NCBI GenBank assembly: GCA_024516035.1
Contig: CM044962.1
Location: forward strand, 7,412,659-7,476,658
Length of the DNA stretch: 64,000 bases
Direction of reading: 5' to 3'
From: Bactericera cockerelli
Lineage: Eukaryota; Arthropoda; Insecta; Hemiptera; Triozidae
In this document: in pieces, positions 23,047 to 29,620 of the stretch
Layout of the letters: each line of letters begins with the position of its first letter
Position numbering within the stretch: the first letter of the stretch is position 1
The notes under the pieces: generated by a model
Told to the model about the DNA's origin: nothing
Database searches by the model: none
What the model saw: the letters and a program-made list of their open reading frames with translations, nothing else
Translations under genes and position numbers: made by a program

Positions 23047-24563
23047 CATTAATAATAATCAGGAATTCAGGTAAAAGGAAGAAAGCATTACAGGTGTGGT
23101 CTAGTAATAATCAGAAATCTAGGTAATAGGAAGAAAGGAATTTAGGTATGGTCTAGAAGTGCATGGACAATAATAGGGAGATCTTGAGGAAGGTGTATTC
23201 CTTTTCTGTGTACATAGCCTCTGTGGCCAAGATCATGAGGATTATCCTTGATGAAATTAATATATCTTTGAACACAGACATTATAGACTGGTTGAACATT
23301 CAGGTCCTTTTTGATTCTTTCATTTTTAACAAACCAGGGGGCTTTTGTGATGATCCGAAGAACCTTGTTCTGGAATATTTCAAGTTTCCCCATTCCTTAT
23401 GAAGTTCTTTGCCAATCATAACATCAATAAAAAAAAATTGACTGACCTGACCCAAGTGATTACGAAAGACATCCTGAATATTATCAACAAGCACTTATAC
23501 TCGTGAAAAAAAAAAGAATAATACTACTTAGCAAAGAACTAAAAAAAACCACCATATCTATGTATACTGTGTCAGATGTGGCAACTCGTTATAGAGCAGT
23601 TCGTTAAATAAATAAATTTAATTGTTTCTCTCTCTTCTCTTTGTAGATCTAAGCAACAAATTGTACTAAAATTTATATTTCTTTTATTTATTCTCTTTTT
23701 AGATTTAAGTGATATTGGTGGGTTACCTTTAAGCCAAAAGACAATAACACAAATCATTGCTGCCCTTCACAGGATTTGCATTAGGAAAGCCATTCAGTCA
23801 TAGAATGAGGAAGTAAGAGTGCCAGGCACAGAATGAGGAAGTAAGACTGCCAGGAATAACAGTATTAAACCATAAGCAGGTTTGGGAAAAAGAAAAGTGG
23901 AAGAAGAAGAGAGGTTGTTAAGGTGCTAGTCTAGTAATCCAGGAAGAGAGGTGGTTAGTCTATTGGTTCAGATCTTACCATATGGATGATTTTTTCATCA
24001 TACATTTAATACAAAATTATATTACCAAAACAACTGCTGAAGAAGAAGAATAATATTTATTTTTTAACAAATATTCATGCTGCCCACCATATGGTGGGTT
24101 GCTAACAATCACAGCATAATAATCAATTTAAAAAAAAAAAACATTTTTTTTTTTTTTTTTTTGTCTTATTTTTTTTATTATCAGTTTAAAGAGTTTTAAT
24201 CAGATTCAATAATAAGATAATCTTAGACTCACCTGACACCTTGATTGTTCTACCATCAAGTCTGGCCAGGACGGGCAGCAGCTTGGAGCGGTTCTCTATC
24301 TCTCCATCCAGTCGCACAAACTCCATGGTAGACTTTGTCACCTTGAGACTCGAGAATTCCTCCGGCTGGGCCCAATACTTGATTTTCTCAATGATCTCAT
24401 TGTTTGACAAACTCTTCCCCGAGATTTTAAGCTCAGGAATTTGAACAGAAATATTAACCCGGGCAACTGGTTTCAAAAAGAGTTGGTACGCGGCTGAAAG
24501 AATTTTTGCATCACTTGTGTCTGTACAGTAGGAAAAGATGTCCTTGGAATTGTCTGACGTCAT
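4793..24563 (-). CDS. AKAP17A: AKAP17A-like splicing-associated PKA-anchoring protein (whole gene, 12 coding exons)
   Basis: Coding exons are 24563-24233, 22408-22209, 20580-20323, 19386-19216, 17497-17312, 16720-16649, 14227-14131, 10874-10707, 8387-8219, 7991-7713, 6184-6032 and 5351-4793. Every junction is GT-AG and in phase, giving 880 codons plus stop. Residues 1-263 match the vertebrate AKAP17A (XE7/SFRS17A) N-terminus: an AYQLFLKP start, then [15 protein letters not shown] and [13 protein letters not shown], then an RRM-like fold holding [12 protein letters not shown] and ALRGMKLL. Residues 264-406 are a charged helix with [15 protein letters not shown], where the family binds PKA regulatory subunits. 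The rest is Gly/Arg-rich, RS-rich and finally Lys/Glu-rich. The known family role is nuclear-speckle pre-mRNA splicing with PKA anchoring; function here is inferred from homology. Confidence 0.93.
6032..6184 (-). CDS. AKAP17A: AKAP17A exon 11, RS domain
   Basis: This 153-nt exon encodes repeated SYSSRSR units and SRSRSR. The acceptor is CCTCACAG and the donor GTAAGT. Phases match both neighbouring exons (split Arg codons at each side). Confidence 0.92.
6458..6680 (-). repeat. Repeat of the 'catttcgtagccatgaaacagg' family
   Basis: This is the reverse of the module at 3050-3200, 21385-21545 and 43340-43460. It contains 'gaagtattgtgtcactt' and ends in an A-rich tail. It also occurs as short 3' pieces at 8120-8165 and 16995-17035. 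Confidence 0.6.
7068..7285 (+). repeat. tRNA-headed SINE, 'tctggtaatccagg' family, copy 1
   Basis: The head has box A-like TAGTCAAGTGGTTAAGGCGC and box B GGTTCGAATCCC. A body and a 3' tail with the hairpin ATGCT-TTG-AGCAT before TAACCTCGCC follow, ending in (ATT)n. Further copies lie at 9100 and 17966. Confidence 0.8.
7460..7684 (+). repeat. 5S rRNA-headed SINE
   Basis: The head shows GAATGCACCGGTTCTCG and the 5S box A AAGTTAAGCAACG. A core GGCTGGGTGAGGTTAATGTG follows, then GCGAATGGAGGG, ACCCCCGTCG and GACGTTAAA, and a poly-A tail. It lies in an AKAP17A intron, antisense to the gene. Confidence 0.88.
7713..7991 (-). CDS. AKAP17A: AKAP17A exon 10, Arg/Gly/Pro-rich
   Basis: It encodes a run of Arg, an RG/GG-rich stretch, then [24 protein letters not shown] and the start of the RS region. 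It is much more GC-rich than the surrounding introns. The acceptor is CCTCGCAG and the donor GTATCT. Confidence 0.9.
8219..8387 (-). CDS. AKAP17A: AKAP17A exon 9, Gly/Asn-rich
   Basis: The phase forced by both neighbours gives [37 protein letters not shown] and [12 protein letters not shown]. The acceptor is TTTCACAG and the donor GTTTGT, which is weaker than usual. It resembles the RGG/N-rich regions of RNA-binding proteins. Confidence 0.85.
8480..8600 (-). repeat. LINE/SINE 3' tail module with AAGCC-AGA-GGCTT hairpin
   Basis: On the minus strand the sequence reads GGTGGAAGAGA, a stem-loop, then TAACCTCGCCCC. A related module lies at 54430-54560. The stem sequence differs from other tail families but pairs perfectly. 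Confidence 0.6.
9100..9300 (+). repeat. tRNA-headed SINE, 'tctggtaatccagg' family, copy 2
   Basis: It has the same head, body and ATGCT-TTG-AGCAT tail hairpin as the copy at 7068, and ends in (ATT)n. Confidence 0.8.
9361..10005 (-). repeat. Minisatellite of AKAP17A exon 8 end plus 5' splice site (18 copies)
   Basis: On the minus strand each 33- or 39-bp unit contains GGACATTGGCGAG followed by GTAAGT. This corresponds to the true exon end (GGCCATTGGCGAG then GTACGT at 10707). All units are multiples of three, so a frame stays open through the array. Every copy has a donor closer to consensus than the genuine one. It lies in the intron between exons 8 and 9. Confidence 0.95.
10005..10698. mobile_element. 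Non-autonomous element with TTAGGGAT ends and GATACC repeats, split by a SINE
   Basis: The ends read TTAGGGATACG and, inverted, TTAGGGATGTGG. The interior is rich in ATCGATAC/GATACC motifs, as in hAT-type MITEs. It separates the donor array from its source exon and was itself entered by the 5S SINE at 10251. I could not find a clean target duplication. Confidence 0.6.
10251..10510 (+). repeat. 5S rRNA-headed SINE, full length with target duplication
   Basis: The head keeps both 5S internal control elements: box A AAGTTAAGC and box C GATGGGTGACC. The core and A-rich tail match the copy at 7460. A perfect 12-bp target duplication ATTCTAGTGTCT lies at 10239-10250 and 10511-10522. Confidence 0.93.
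10707..10874 (-). CDS. AKAP17A: AKAP17A exon 8, acidic/Ser-rich
   Basis: It encodes [20 protein letters not shown] and ends EYPPGHWR with a split Gly codon at the donor GTACGT. The last 22 bases plus donor are the evident source of the 18-copy array at 9361-10005. The foldback element starts only about 40 bp upstream of the 3' splice site. Confidence 0.9.
10918..12938. mobile_element. 2-kb foldback element with about 700-bp inverted arms
   Basis: The ends CAGGGTGTCCCACCAAAC and their inverse are flanked by TA on both sides. Left arm 10918-11622 pairs with right arm 11872-11906 plus 12272-12938, with a later SINE between. TACAGGGTGG-type motifs recur about every 130 bp inside each arm, suggesting nested termini. 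No transposase is seen. TA duplication and CAGGGTG tips fit a Tc1/mariner-type non-autonomous element. Confidence 0.88.
11908..12258 (-). repeat. Gly-tRNA-like SINE, full length, inside the foldback element
   Basis: On the minus strand the head is CCTCCGTGGCGTAATGGTTG with loop CTGCCCG and box B GAGTTCAACTC. The core GGCTGGGTGAGGTTAATGTG and the GGAAGGGCATCCAGCCGTAA module follow. A perfect 13-bp target duplication TCCATGCGACAAT lies at 11895-11907 and 12259-12271. Confidence 0.93.
12945..13250. repeat. Tandem repeat, about 4 units of 65-95 bp
   Basis: Units carry CGGAGATTATCTATTACGTG, GCGAAAA and ATTATTTTATGAG. A partial unit also lies left of the foldback element (10896-10915), so the element inserted into this array. 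Confidence 0.8.
13344..14070. mobile_element. Non-autonomous element with (GACA)n, 'long' member
   Basis: One end reads CACTGCCAATTATGGACACA and the other TTTCTCGGAAGTAA. The interior has the 'aaaatttcatcaaaatcgg' type sequence and a GACAGACAGAC tract (13893-13930). Short internally deleted relatives lie at 54550-54695 and 60958-61135, and end pieces at 5550-5600 and 43875-43965. Confidence 0.65.
14131..14227 (-). CDS. AKAP17A: AKAP17A exon 7, basic helix
   Basis: It encodes [19 protein letters not shown] and [13 protein letters not shown] across the splice to exon 8. The acceptor is TTTTCCAG and the donor GTAGGT. Confidence 0.88.
14344..15780 (+). mobile_element. 5'-truncated non-LTR retrotransposon (reverse transcriptase C-terminal part)
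   Basis: An open frame of about 460 codons ends at 15729. It contains [31 protein letters not shown], the catalytic YADD box (14644-14655) and a downstream thumb. The C-terminal zinc knuckle is [17 protein letters not shown]. The N-terminal palm and the endonuclease are missing. Architecture fits a Jockey/I-like clade. It is antisense to AKAP17A within one intron. After the stop, (CAA)n and a short tail follow. The intact frame suggests a recent insertion. Confidence 0.9.
15778..15930 (+). repeat. Repeat module 'ggtagccagacagtggagg', copy 1
   Basis: It contains CATCGTGAACGATAGTAGCC, GGAGGAATGACTCAG and ACAAGGGCCCCCAGAACC and ends near CTCCCTGTTTATAG. Copies lie at 16262, 18525 (reverse) and 35190. 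Confidence 0.75.
16065..16145 (-). repeat. 3' tail module with ATGCC-TAA-GGCAT hairpin
   Basis: On the minus strand it reads AAGTGGCAGAGA, a perfect 5-bp stem, then TAACTTTGCCC. The same module is at 21270-21340 and 40680-40980. Confidence 0.65.
16262..16410 (+). repeat. Repeat module 'ggtagccagacagtggagg', copy 2
   Basis: Nearly identical to the copy at 15778. Its 3' end has expanded into the 38-bp tandem array that follows. Confidence 0.75.
16411..16625 (+). repeat. 38-bp tandem array from the module end, about 5-6 copies
   Basis: The unit contains CTCCCTGTTTATAGTCCCCC and AGCCAGACTGCTGG. Copies are almost identical. It stops just before the donor of AKAP17A exon 6. Confidence 0.85.
16649..16720 (-). 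CDS. AKAP17A: AKAP17A exon 6, charged helix
   Basis: This 24-codon exon is [20 protein letters not shown] plus IELK. It starts and ends on codon boundaries (acceptor GTTCCAG, donor GTATTC). Confidence 0.88.
17052..17280. mobile_element. MITE, CATAGCGTGTAGAAT family, copy 1
   Basis: About 30-bp terminal inverted repeats (CATAGCGTGTAGAATCAAG and its inverse) enclose a 229-bp body. Flanks GTCCGAC / GTCTGAT could be a decayed 7-bp duplication. A second copy lies at 36257-36966. Confidence 0.8.
17312..17497 (-). CDS. AKAP17A: AKAP17A exon 5, putative PKA-anchoring helix
   Basis: It has 62 codons: a Lys/Glu/Arg coiled-coil, then [20 protein letters not shown]. The latter is an amphipathic helix matching the vertebrate LLLAQRNLQSIRLI segment. 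Codon-boundary phases at both ends; donor GTGAGA. Confidence 0.9.
17514..17695 (+). repeat. SINE/LINE 3' tail module with TTGCC-ACA-GGCAA hairpin
   Basis: It reads GGGTGGAAGAGA, hairpin, TAACCCCGCCC, then a T-rich run, CTAATAAAGCTT and poly-A. A near-identical copy is at 59478-59660. It lies directly upstream (minus sense) of AKAP17A exon 5. Confidence 0.75.
17710..17965 (+). repeat. Module with 'gctggctacaacaac' type end
   Basis: It contains GTTGTAGCCAGCTTGGCTAC, ATGGTCTCCAGCCAACTT and CGATCAACCATC, with a LINE-like (CAA)n relation in other copies. Related copies are at 21740 (reverse), 58430 and 58930. Confidence 0.65.
17966..18170 (+). repeat. tRNA-headed SINE, 'tctggtaatccagg' family, copy 3
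   Basis: It has the same head, body and tail hairpin ATGCT-TTG-AGCAT as at 7068. Confidence 0.78.
18525..18630 (-). repeat. Repeat module 'ggtagccagacagtggagg', partial, reverse
   Basis: It reads GACTATAAACAGGGAGTAGA and GGTTCTGGGGGCCCTTGTC, the inverse of the end of the module at 16262. Confidence 0.7.
18715..18842 (-). repeat. Thr-like tRNA SINE
   Basis: The minus-strand head carries GATAAGGCAACAGACTTGTA (anticodon TGT candidate) and GGTTCAAGTCC. The tail is 'aagtgattaacacaaatatg'. Copies lie at 37175, 42960, 58760 and 59085. Confidence 0.7.
18858..19185 (-). repeat. tRNA-headed SINE, 'ccggtagctcagtgg' family
   Basis: The minus-strand head is TGTCCCGGTAGCTCAGTGGG with box B GGTTCGAAACCC, and the tail holds GACTTTAAAAGTCC and 'ataaggcgat'. 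A piece of the TGCAGAGACG repeat interrupts it near 19025-19045. Copies lie at 20905, 47160 and 56825. Confidence 0.75.
19216..19386 (-). CDS. AKAP17A: AKAP17A exon 4, coiled-coil
   Basis: It starts [20 protein letters not shown], which matches the vertebrate VSFDSTKHLSDASIKKRQLE. A Glu/Lys/Arg coiled-coil follows. 57 codons, codon-boundary phases. Confidence 0.93.
19425..19595 (+). repeat. 3' tail module with TTGCC-ATA-GGCAA hairpin
   Basis: GGGTGGAAGAGA, hairpin and TAACCCCCCC are followed by a T-rich body and TCTAATAAAGTG with (AAT)n. A sister copy is at 61925-62105. Confidence 0.72.
20108..20323 (-). repeat. Array of AKAP17A exon 3 donors with poly-T spacers (8 extra copies)
   Basis: On the minus strand the true donor CAAG/GTAGGG is followed by eight more copies of TCAAGGTAGGGT (one with a changed base, one missing a base), each separated by a run of T. 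Each copy therefore reads poly-T, CAAG, GTAGGG. That resembles a joined 3' and 5' splice site. Confidence 0.93.
20323..20580 (-). CDS. AKAP17A: AKAP17A exon 3, RRM-like fold
   Basis: 86 codons start [20 protein letters not shown] and end CANIK at the donor [26 protein letters not shown] matches the vertebrate FEAYVQYREYMGFIQAMSAL. The donor is the first member of the donor array that continues to 20108. Confidence 0.95.
20905..21117 (-). repeat. tRNA-headed SINE, 'ccggtagctcagtgg' family
   Basis: The minus strand shows TCCTGGTAGCTCAGTGGTAA and GGGTTCGAAACCC, and the tail begins with 'ataaggcgatattattatt'. Confidence 0.78.
21740..22015 (-). repeat. Module with (CAA)n end, reverse
   Basis: The inverse of the 17710 module. 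Here the end reads AGCTGGATACAACAACAACA, the same tail type that follows the LINE at 15740. Confidence 0.65.
22209..22408 (-). CDS. AKAP17A: AKAP17A exon 2
   Basis: It encodes [35 protein letters not shown] and [18 protein letters not shown], the most conserved block of the family. The acceptor is TCCCCCAG and the donor GTGAGT. Confidence 0.95.
23142..23400 (-). mobile_element. Non-LTR retrotransposon C-terminal fragment
   Basis: An 83-codon frame reads [33 protein letters not shown] and QRYINFIKD. This is the typical end of Jockey-type polymerase proteins ('QNK.LR.I..APW.V'). A long A/T-rich tail follows to 22640. It lies in an AKAP17A intron in the same orientation. Confidence 0.75.
24233..24563 (-). 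CDS. AKAP17A: AKAP17A exon 1 (start codon)
   Basis: It opens [19 protein letters not shown] and continues [19 protein letters not shown] and [20 protein letters not shown]. This aligns with the vertebrate AYGLYLKP...STMDFIRFEGEVENKS. The ATG at 24563 is chosen because its distance to AYxLxLKP matches the vertebrate protein. Donor GTGAGT. Confidence 0.93.
24555..24562. promoter_or_regulatory. Perfect CRE-type octamer TGACGTCA at the AKAP17A start codon
   Basis: The palindrome TGACGTCA overlaps the initiation codon (codons M-T-S). It equals the CREB/ATF consensus. Its position inside coding sequence makes a regulatory role uncertain. Confidence 0.3.
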
Positions 24564-24599
24564 CCTGGTGGATCACTGAGAGTTACCGCTGGGTCACAC

Positions 24600-27480
24600 A
24601 ATGTTCTGGTCTCCTTGAGCTCTTCACGGTGCTTCAACATAATGTAGAAAACTGGCGTTGAACTATCTTCACAATCAACAATTCTGAGTGGTTCTCCAAG
24701 AATTTTCCAATACACGGATGTATGAGTGATTCTTTTCATTGGAATGTGTTATCTGTTTCTGTGCTAATTTGAAATATTTTCTGTTTTACAACGGTCTACC
24801 TTGTGGTAGGGAAAAAGAACTGTGAAACTCAGTGAAAATAATAAAACAGAAAATATTTCAAATAGAAAATGAAATTATGAAATAGATAACAATCATGTAG
24901 GAGAGAAGCTGTAACAAATGATGGCTAAGAAACATACATGATAGCAGGAGAGAAATCAAAAATAATAAAAATTTGCTTTCCCAAAGGATAAGGAAAGTAA
25001 ATTAAGAAATGAAAAACTTGATCCCTACAAAAGGGACTTATTAACCCTACAGGGCACATTGTTACATAGTATCTGTAACTTTAAGTATCAGGTTTTTTTT
25101 AGTATATATATAAAAAAAATTCCACGCTGTAGGGTTAAACTGTGTTTTGATTTCTATTCAAGAAAATATACTAAGATTAATGGGAGCTAAACCAGACTAG
25201 TACATTAATTCAAAAGATATCAGAAAAGTGCTTTTTTTACAAGCAAGGTCAGACAGAGTCCCACTATTTGGACTCTAAATTTTATTAAGGTTTAGTCCTA
25301 AGATTATTACTTTCCTATTAACAATTGAGTTTACTTATTCATTTTTAACAGATATTAGAATTGATAAATTCTATGAAAAACAAAGTCTTTAAAGTAGGTA
25401 TATAAATAATGTCAGCAGTTCTTTTCAATATGTACCAATATTGTATTATGAAAAGTTTTTTTTCTTTACCTAGCTAGCAGTTGGGCTGTATTTCAATGAG
25501 GTAGATCAAAAAAATTGGAGCCAATTTGTACAATTTCCCTATATTTATTTACTATGGTTATCATAATTGAGTTGATCAGATGACAGTATCTCAAGTCAAT
25601 TTTTTATAGAATTATATAAAATTCATGATTTGGGCCTACATCCAGCTTGCAAGTCTACCACTTCATTGCTGAAGTTGAGGATGGTTCATTTATGTCTTTG
25701 ATTTACTTCAAGTGTATGTCATAATAATGTTGGATTTAATTACAAGACTTTACTTTCTTTCTTAAATTGTCTAGTTTTTGGACTTGCCAATTAATTAGAA
25801 CTGAATGTTATGAAAGTACAGTGTTGGAAACAAAAACCTCATAACAACCAACCACTGTTATACGTTACCCACAGCTTGCCACATGGAGATGTTGGGTGGA
25901 TAAACTCATACTTACATCCCGTGGTCAAACCAAGTGCAGACACCTAGAAACAAATTCAGACTATAACATGAATATCAAGAGAAAAACACTGTATTAGGTG
26001 TAAAAGAAATCTTTTTAGTACTCAATCTTTTTAGTAGTACTATGATCAAACCATAACTTTTTTTATTAGATATAAGAAGTAAAAAAACATGTTTGCATAT
26101 TTATTTTCTCTTAACATATTTTTTTAACATAACATATTTTTTATAAAAAAAAATTGCATATTCATACAGAAGAGAAACTAATATTATATATTGAAAATAT
26201 AAAAAGCAAATTCAAAGAGAATTGGTAAGAGTTTTTGGAGATTCAGATTTTTTTAAAAGGTCCTAAGGAGCCAAAAGTGGAATAAAAACTATGTGTAAAA
26301 TCAGTAAAATGAAATTTTGACTTTTACGTTTTGAACAATTAATTCAGTCATCTAAACACATTGTGGGGGCAGAGCACTACATTAATAAAGTAGTACATGA
26401 CTCTCTTGGACAAAAAATACAACTTTAAGCTAGCTGTCTAAACTAAAAATTAAACCAGGGGTTTTAACCTCCATTCACATAAAAATTACTTTTAACTCAC
26501 ATTAACCTCACACAGAATCATTTGGGAGGGGAATAGCGAGTTTGAACTTTGAGGGTGACCTGCCTTCAATTTGCTGGCTGTTGCTTCACTACTTCAGGGA
26601 TGTGTATTCAGGGCAATGTTAATAAACATATTTGTAATACCTCTGTGACACTAAAGGCAAAACCCCCACGCTAAATTTCCCTCCTTTTTCAATCTGGCAA
26701 ACCTAACCCAAGGCTTGCCACCCAACCATCATACCCAAGAAACCTTTATCAGTGATCTACTGTGAAATTTCACCTCATCAATATATTAACATAAGATAAG
26801 TCGATTGATAGTGTTTTTAAGTCAAAATAAGGTAATTTCAGTGGCAAAAACCCAAAGCCCAACTTCCAAATGATTACCACAACCAGTGCTAAGTCATAAT
26901 TTAGGAACTTGGTTTTGACTATTAATTTCGCCATCAATGTGCCATCAGCAATGGCTTGTCAAGAAAACTCAAAAGCAAAGCAACCAAAGAAAGTAAGAAA
27001 CTCTTGTAATCTAACCTCAAATCCTCAGGGCATCTGATGCAAGAAGTTTATTCATCCCATTTTTGCCGGAGATTGTGAAGAGGTGACAGCAACCTGTGAC
27101 ATAAAACCCTGAAACTGTATATTGAAACTGAAGAAATTGATGAGATACCACTGCACAAGAATTTAAGGATGAAAGATATCCACTTTTCCGAATTAGATTT
27201 CACAAATTTAAAATTTTGTTTTCAGTTTACGAGTTTTCCTACTCCTTATAGTCCTTATAAATTCCGTTTCGTTAAAGGAAAATTTTGTATTGAAAATTTC
27301 GGCATTTTTATTCGTTTCGGAGTTTTTCGGTGAAGTGAAAGCTAACTTCTCTTCCGTAATCCATAATTTTGCGGGTCGGGCCCGTTTCATGAAAAAACGG
27401 GCACAAATAACCTCAAGTGGGAATTTCCCGAAATGCTCCAAAAACATAAGGGATTTTTTTATCCATACATGTTTTATTTA
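24600..27480. other. No gene recognised; AT-rich stretch upstream of AKAP17A
   Basis: This should contain the AKAP17A promoter and 5' UTR, but no TATA box or initiator is convincing. A short inverted repeat (TTTGAAATATTTTCTGTTTT and its inverse) lies at about 24766-24862. Decayed repeat pieces occur at 26455-26545 and 26630-26700. No coding exon is supported. Confidence 0.5.
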
Positions 27481-27505
27481 TACACACTGCCTGAGTGAAA
27501 GGTGA

Positions 27506-28486
27506 CTGATCTATCCACTTCAATGTGCTCCTCTAGACAAAATTCCCACCAGCTTTCTCAAAGACGTTGACAAATCGGTTAGAAGTGCTGTCAAAGAAGT
27601 ACTATCTATACCCATGGATACTCCAAATGGTATGATCTATGGCCCCCGCAAGTTTCGTGGACTTGGCATCATGAAAGCGGAATGGGAAGCTCCTCTTCAA
27701 AATATCAATATTTTGAGGAAGCTTGAAAATTCAAACACACCTCTTCTTCCCAATCTCCGCTCTTGTGATGTTGAAATACAAACTGCTTGTCATGGACTCA
27801 AAGTAGATATTAACACTACCGTTGGAAATATGAGAGACACCCTAAGAGAGCGTGAATTTGAAATGTGGGAAAAAATGAATCTCAGAGGCCTTGGAGTTTC
27901 ACTATACAGAGGCACACCCCAGTGTAACAAATGGGTCTATGAGAAAAGAATCCTTTCCTCAAGTGAGTGGACTACTGCACTCAAGATGTCTGGTAATATT
28001 GCAGGAGTGAGAGCAATTCCAGGACGGAATACGGTTATTACCCAGTGTCGGACACCCGGCTGTCTGGAGAAAGAAACCTTGCCCCATGTACTCGGTTCCT
28101 GTCCAAGAAATGAACTCCTCCGAAATACCCGGCATCACACAGTCAGAAGTTCCATTGCAAATGATCTACGTAGACTTGGCTGGAAGGTTGATGAAGAACT
28201 TAGCTGTGTCTCTGAAGATTCTTCAACAAGAAGATGTGATATTGTTGCAGTGAAGTCAGATGATACACAGGTGTTGATACTTGGCCCTACAGTTCGATTT
28301 GAACAAAATAATTTACAAGCTGAAGCAGTGAACACTGAGAAAAGAGCAATTTACGAACCCTGCATCCCTGACCTAGCACATAGATATAACATTCATCCTG
28401 AAAAATTCAAAGTAATTGGACTTCTCTTTGGAGCACGTGGAATAATCCCTTCATTTACATGGAATACCCTTGCAGAATTGGAATAA
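27506..28486 (+). mobile_element. R2-like non-LTR element, C-terminal endonuclease fragment
   Basis: An open frame of 326 codons starts in the RT thumb (VRSAVKEVLSIPMDTPNGM). It continues through GPRKFRGLGIMKAEW and a zinc knuckle CRTPGCLEKETLPHVLGSC, then a restriction-like endonuclease core (RRCDIVAVKSDD, ILGPTVRFE). The order knuckle then PD-(D/E)xK core is that of R2-type elements. The RT catalytic region is absent. An AATAAA and A-rich tail follow (28555-28600). The frame is uninterrupted. Confidence 0.85.
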
Positions 28487-28735
28487 GTAATAAAACACTC
28501 CTAGAAATCAACCTTCAGGTTCTTAAGGACTCTATTAGAATTCTGAACCTACACCTATTCAACCAATAATAAATATATAAAAAAAAGTTTAAAAAAAAAA
28601 TTTTTCTTGAAATGTCCAATAAATTGGGGTAAGAGAAATATATCTACAACAATATCATACAAAAGATAAACTCTATATCAACATTAAAGTAAGAAAACCG
28701 GACTGTATAGTCAAGGGACGGATACGTCTCACGGT

Positions 28736-28775
28736 CGAGCCTGCTCTTCTCTCTCTCTCTCTCTCCTTCGGGTTC
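28736..28775. repeat. (TC)n microsatellite
   Basis: A run of about ten TC repeats follows CTGCTCTTC. No gene is nearby. Confidence 0.8.
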
Positions 28776-29227
28776 TTGTATAGGAGGGTTAGAGAATAAA
28801 CCGAAAAGTTTAGACGTCATAGATAGAAGGAAACAGACTTAGAAAGAGTAAAGGAGGTGAGAAGAGGTACCATTTTTAGATTTTCGCTTAAATTTCACAC
28901 CCTGGGGGCTTACAATAAATATTCTATATCTAGTAATTCTGTGAACTGTACACCTCACACAGATTTAACTATCGCTTTATAAATTTTCAAGCAAGTTTTA
29001 TAAATGAGGACATCGAGACCTTTCATTCACTCGATAGTTTTTAATTAAAAAATATCAACCGGACTCTTTTTGGTCCTTTTTTGATGCGGCCCCAAAAAAC
29101 TTGTATAGTGAATTTCAACGATTTTGAAGAATCTGATCGAGAGTTATTGCGGAACAGACAGAGAGACAAACAAAAATACAGACATACATACAAACAAAAG
29201 AATGCCAAATTTTCCAGTACCCAAGTT

Positions 29228-29279
29228 AAAACAGAACACAGTGAGGGAGCGAAGCGACCTCACTGTGTTCTGTTTTAGC
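29228..29279. repeat. Perfect hairpin, about 23-bp arms
   Basis: TAAAACAGAACACAGTGAGG is followed by a short loop (GAGCGAAGCG) and its exact inverse. It sits next to a CAGACAGAGAGACAAAC tract, like the (GACA)n element at 13344. Confidence 0.85.
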
Positions 29280-29620
29280 GTGTTTGGTTAACAGAAAAAA
29301 TTGTTTCCTTAGGTCTCTTTTAAGTCAGTTAAATGAGATTTAATTTTGAAACAAAACGTCGCGCAACAAAATGTTGCACTTAGTGGGATCCGGGATCCCG
29401 GCTTTACGTTTGATAAAACTCGACCAATACGAACGCGGTTATTGATGAAATGGATCGTGATCGTTTATCGTTTGACGAGCTGATGTAACGAGGCGATTTC
29501 TTATCACTTCTCAAAGCGCAATATTTCAAATTTCAATTATGTAAAAAAAAAAATTACGATAAAGACAAAGCCATTATTTGTATAATAAAATAACACTCAT
29601 TTTTTCTAGCAGAAAAGAAA

